A stretch of 5,914 nt of DNA from Acidobacteriota bacterium. GTDB taxonomy: Bacteria > Acidobacteriota > Aminicenantia > Aminicenantales > Aminicenantaceae. Below the pieces are notes generated by a model. That model did no database searches. It was not told the DNA's origin and saw nothing but the letters and a program-made list of their open reading frames with translations. Below, one piece after another: positions 5,690-5,914 of this stretch. Within the stretch, counting starts at the first letter, position 1. Each line of letters starts with the position of its first letter. Both the position numbers and the translations under genes were made by a program. The DNA lies in assembly GCA_030609975.1 (NCBI GenBank), contig JAUWSR010000243.1, forward strand, positions 1-5,914, given 5' to 3'.

Positions 5690-5914
5690 ATGAAAAAGCG
5701 TATCCTTGTTGTGGAGGACGAGCCGACGATTGCTACGGGCCTACGGGACGATCTGGAATTGGAGGGCTTCATTGTAGAGGTTGTCGACGATGGTTTGGTG
5801 GCGGTTCGGCGAATCTTTGAAGGAGAATTCGACCTCATCCTGCTCGATGTGATGCTTCCCGGTATGCAGGGTTTTGATGTCTGCCGTGAGGTCCGTTTGA
5901 AGGGAAATCAAGTC
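5690..5914 (+). CDS. Response regulator, OmpR/PhoB-type receiver domain (partial, cut by window end)
   Basis: The first 75 codons are present; the gene runs off the window. They encode most of a receiver domain: KRILVVEDEP (3-12) with the acidic pair E9/D10, LILLDVMLPGMQGFDVCREVR (49-69) with phospho-acceptor D53, and P57-G58 after it. This pattern is typical of OmpR/PhoB-family regulators, which have a C-terminal winged helix, but the output domain is not in the window, so the subfamily is inferred. A strong AAGGAGG (5678-5684) inside the end of the kinase gene lies 5 nt before the ATG, and only 1 nt separates the kinase stop from this start, so the two genes are surely co-translated. The expected role is to take phosphate from H456 of the kinase and control transcription, perhaps through the TTGA repeats at 3576-3608. 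Confidence 0.93.
   Translation, partial: MKKRILVVEDEPTIATGLRDDLELEGFIVEVVDDGLVAVRRIFEGEFDLILLDVMLPGMQGFDVCREVRLKGNQV

Overview
The window carries two adjacent signal-transduction modules on the + strand, both with the layout of an envelope stress or nutrient sensor. Module 1 (about 137-3503) is a BlaI/MecI-type repressor followed after 2 nt by a BlaR1-like M56 membrane metalloprotease. Module 2 (about 3576 to the window edge) is a membrane histidine kinase followed after 1 nt by an OmpR/PhoB-type response regulator that is cut off at 5914. No beta-lactamase, penicillin-binding protein or other obvious target gene is present.

The organism cannot be named from the sequence. Base composition is mixed (roughly half G+C in genes, AT-rich upstream of them), Shine-Dalgarno sites are strong (AGGAG/AGGAGG), and the sensor domains look built for a periplasm. 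PD40 propellers fused to signalling proteins and ending in a 'VWLMENFLP'-like tail are, from memory, common in uncultured Acidobacteriota, KSB1/Zixibacteria-like and other FCB-related bacteria. This is a low-confidence inference.

Layout. 1-136 is non-coding and T-rich, with a 10-bp-phased TTTnRGT array (28-74) and two TGGTCACG repeats 11 bp apart (71-89). 137-165 is a promoter whose spacer contains TACATCTGTA, a match to the TACAnnTGTA core of BlaI/MecI/CopY operators. 202-582 is the repressor. 585-3503 is the M56 protein: four predicted membrane segments, HELAH at 242-246, then about 600 residues with 12 PD40-type propeller motifs in place of the penicillin-binding sensor of BlaR1. 3504-3657 is intergenic, with a 15-bp tandem repeat and three TTGA units at exact 11-bp spacing. 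3658-5688 is a histidine kinase with a large extracytoplasmic domain containing TPR-like helices and no HAMP domain. 5690-5914 is the receiver domain of the response regulator.

How it probably works (inference). The repressor shuts its own operon by binding between the -35 and -10. When the propeller domain senses a ligand or an envelope state, the M56 protease domain on the cytoplasmic side is activated and the repressor is inactivated, as in BlaR1-BlaI. The second module would signal by phosphotransfer from His456 of the kinase to Asp53 of the regulator, which may bind the 11-bp repeats upstream of its own operon. The most unusual points are the double-propeller sensor on an M56 protease and a near-perfect internal ribosome binding site that could produce that propeller as a separate exported protein.
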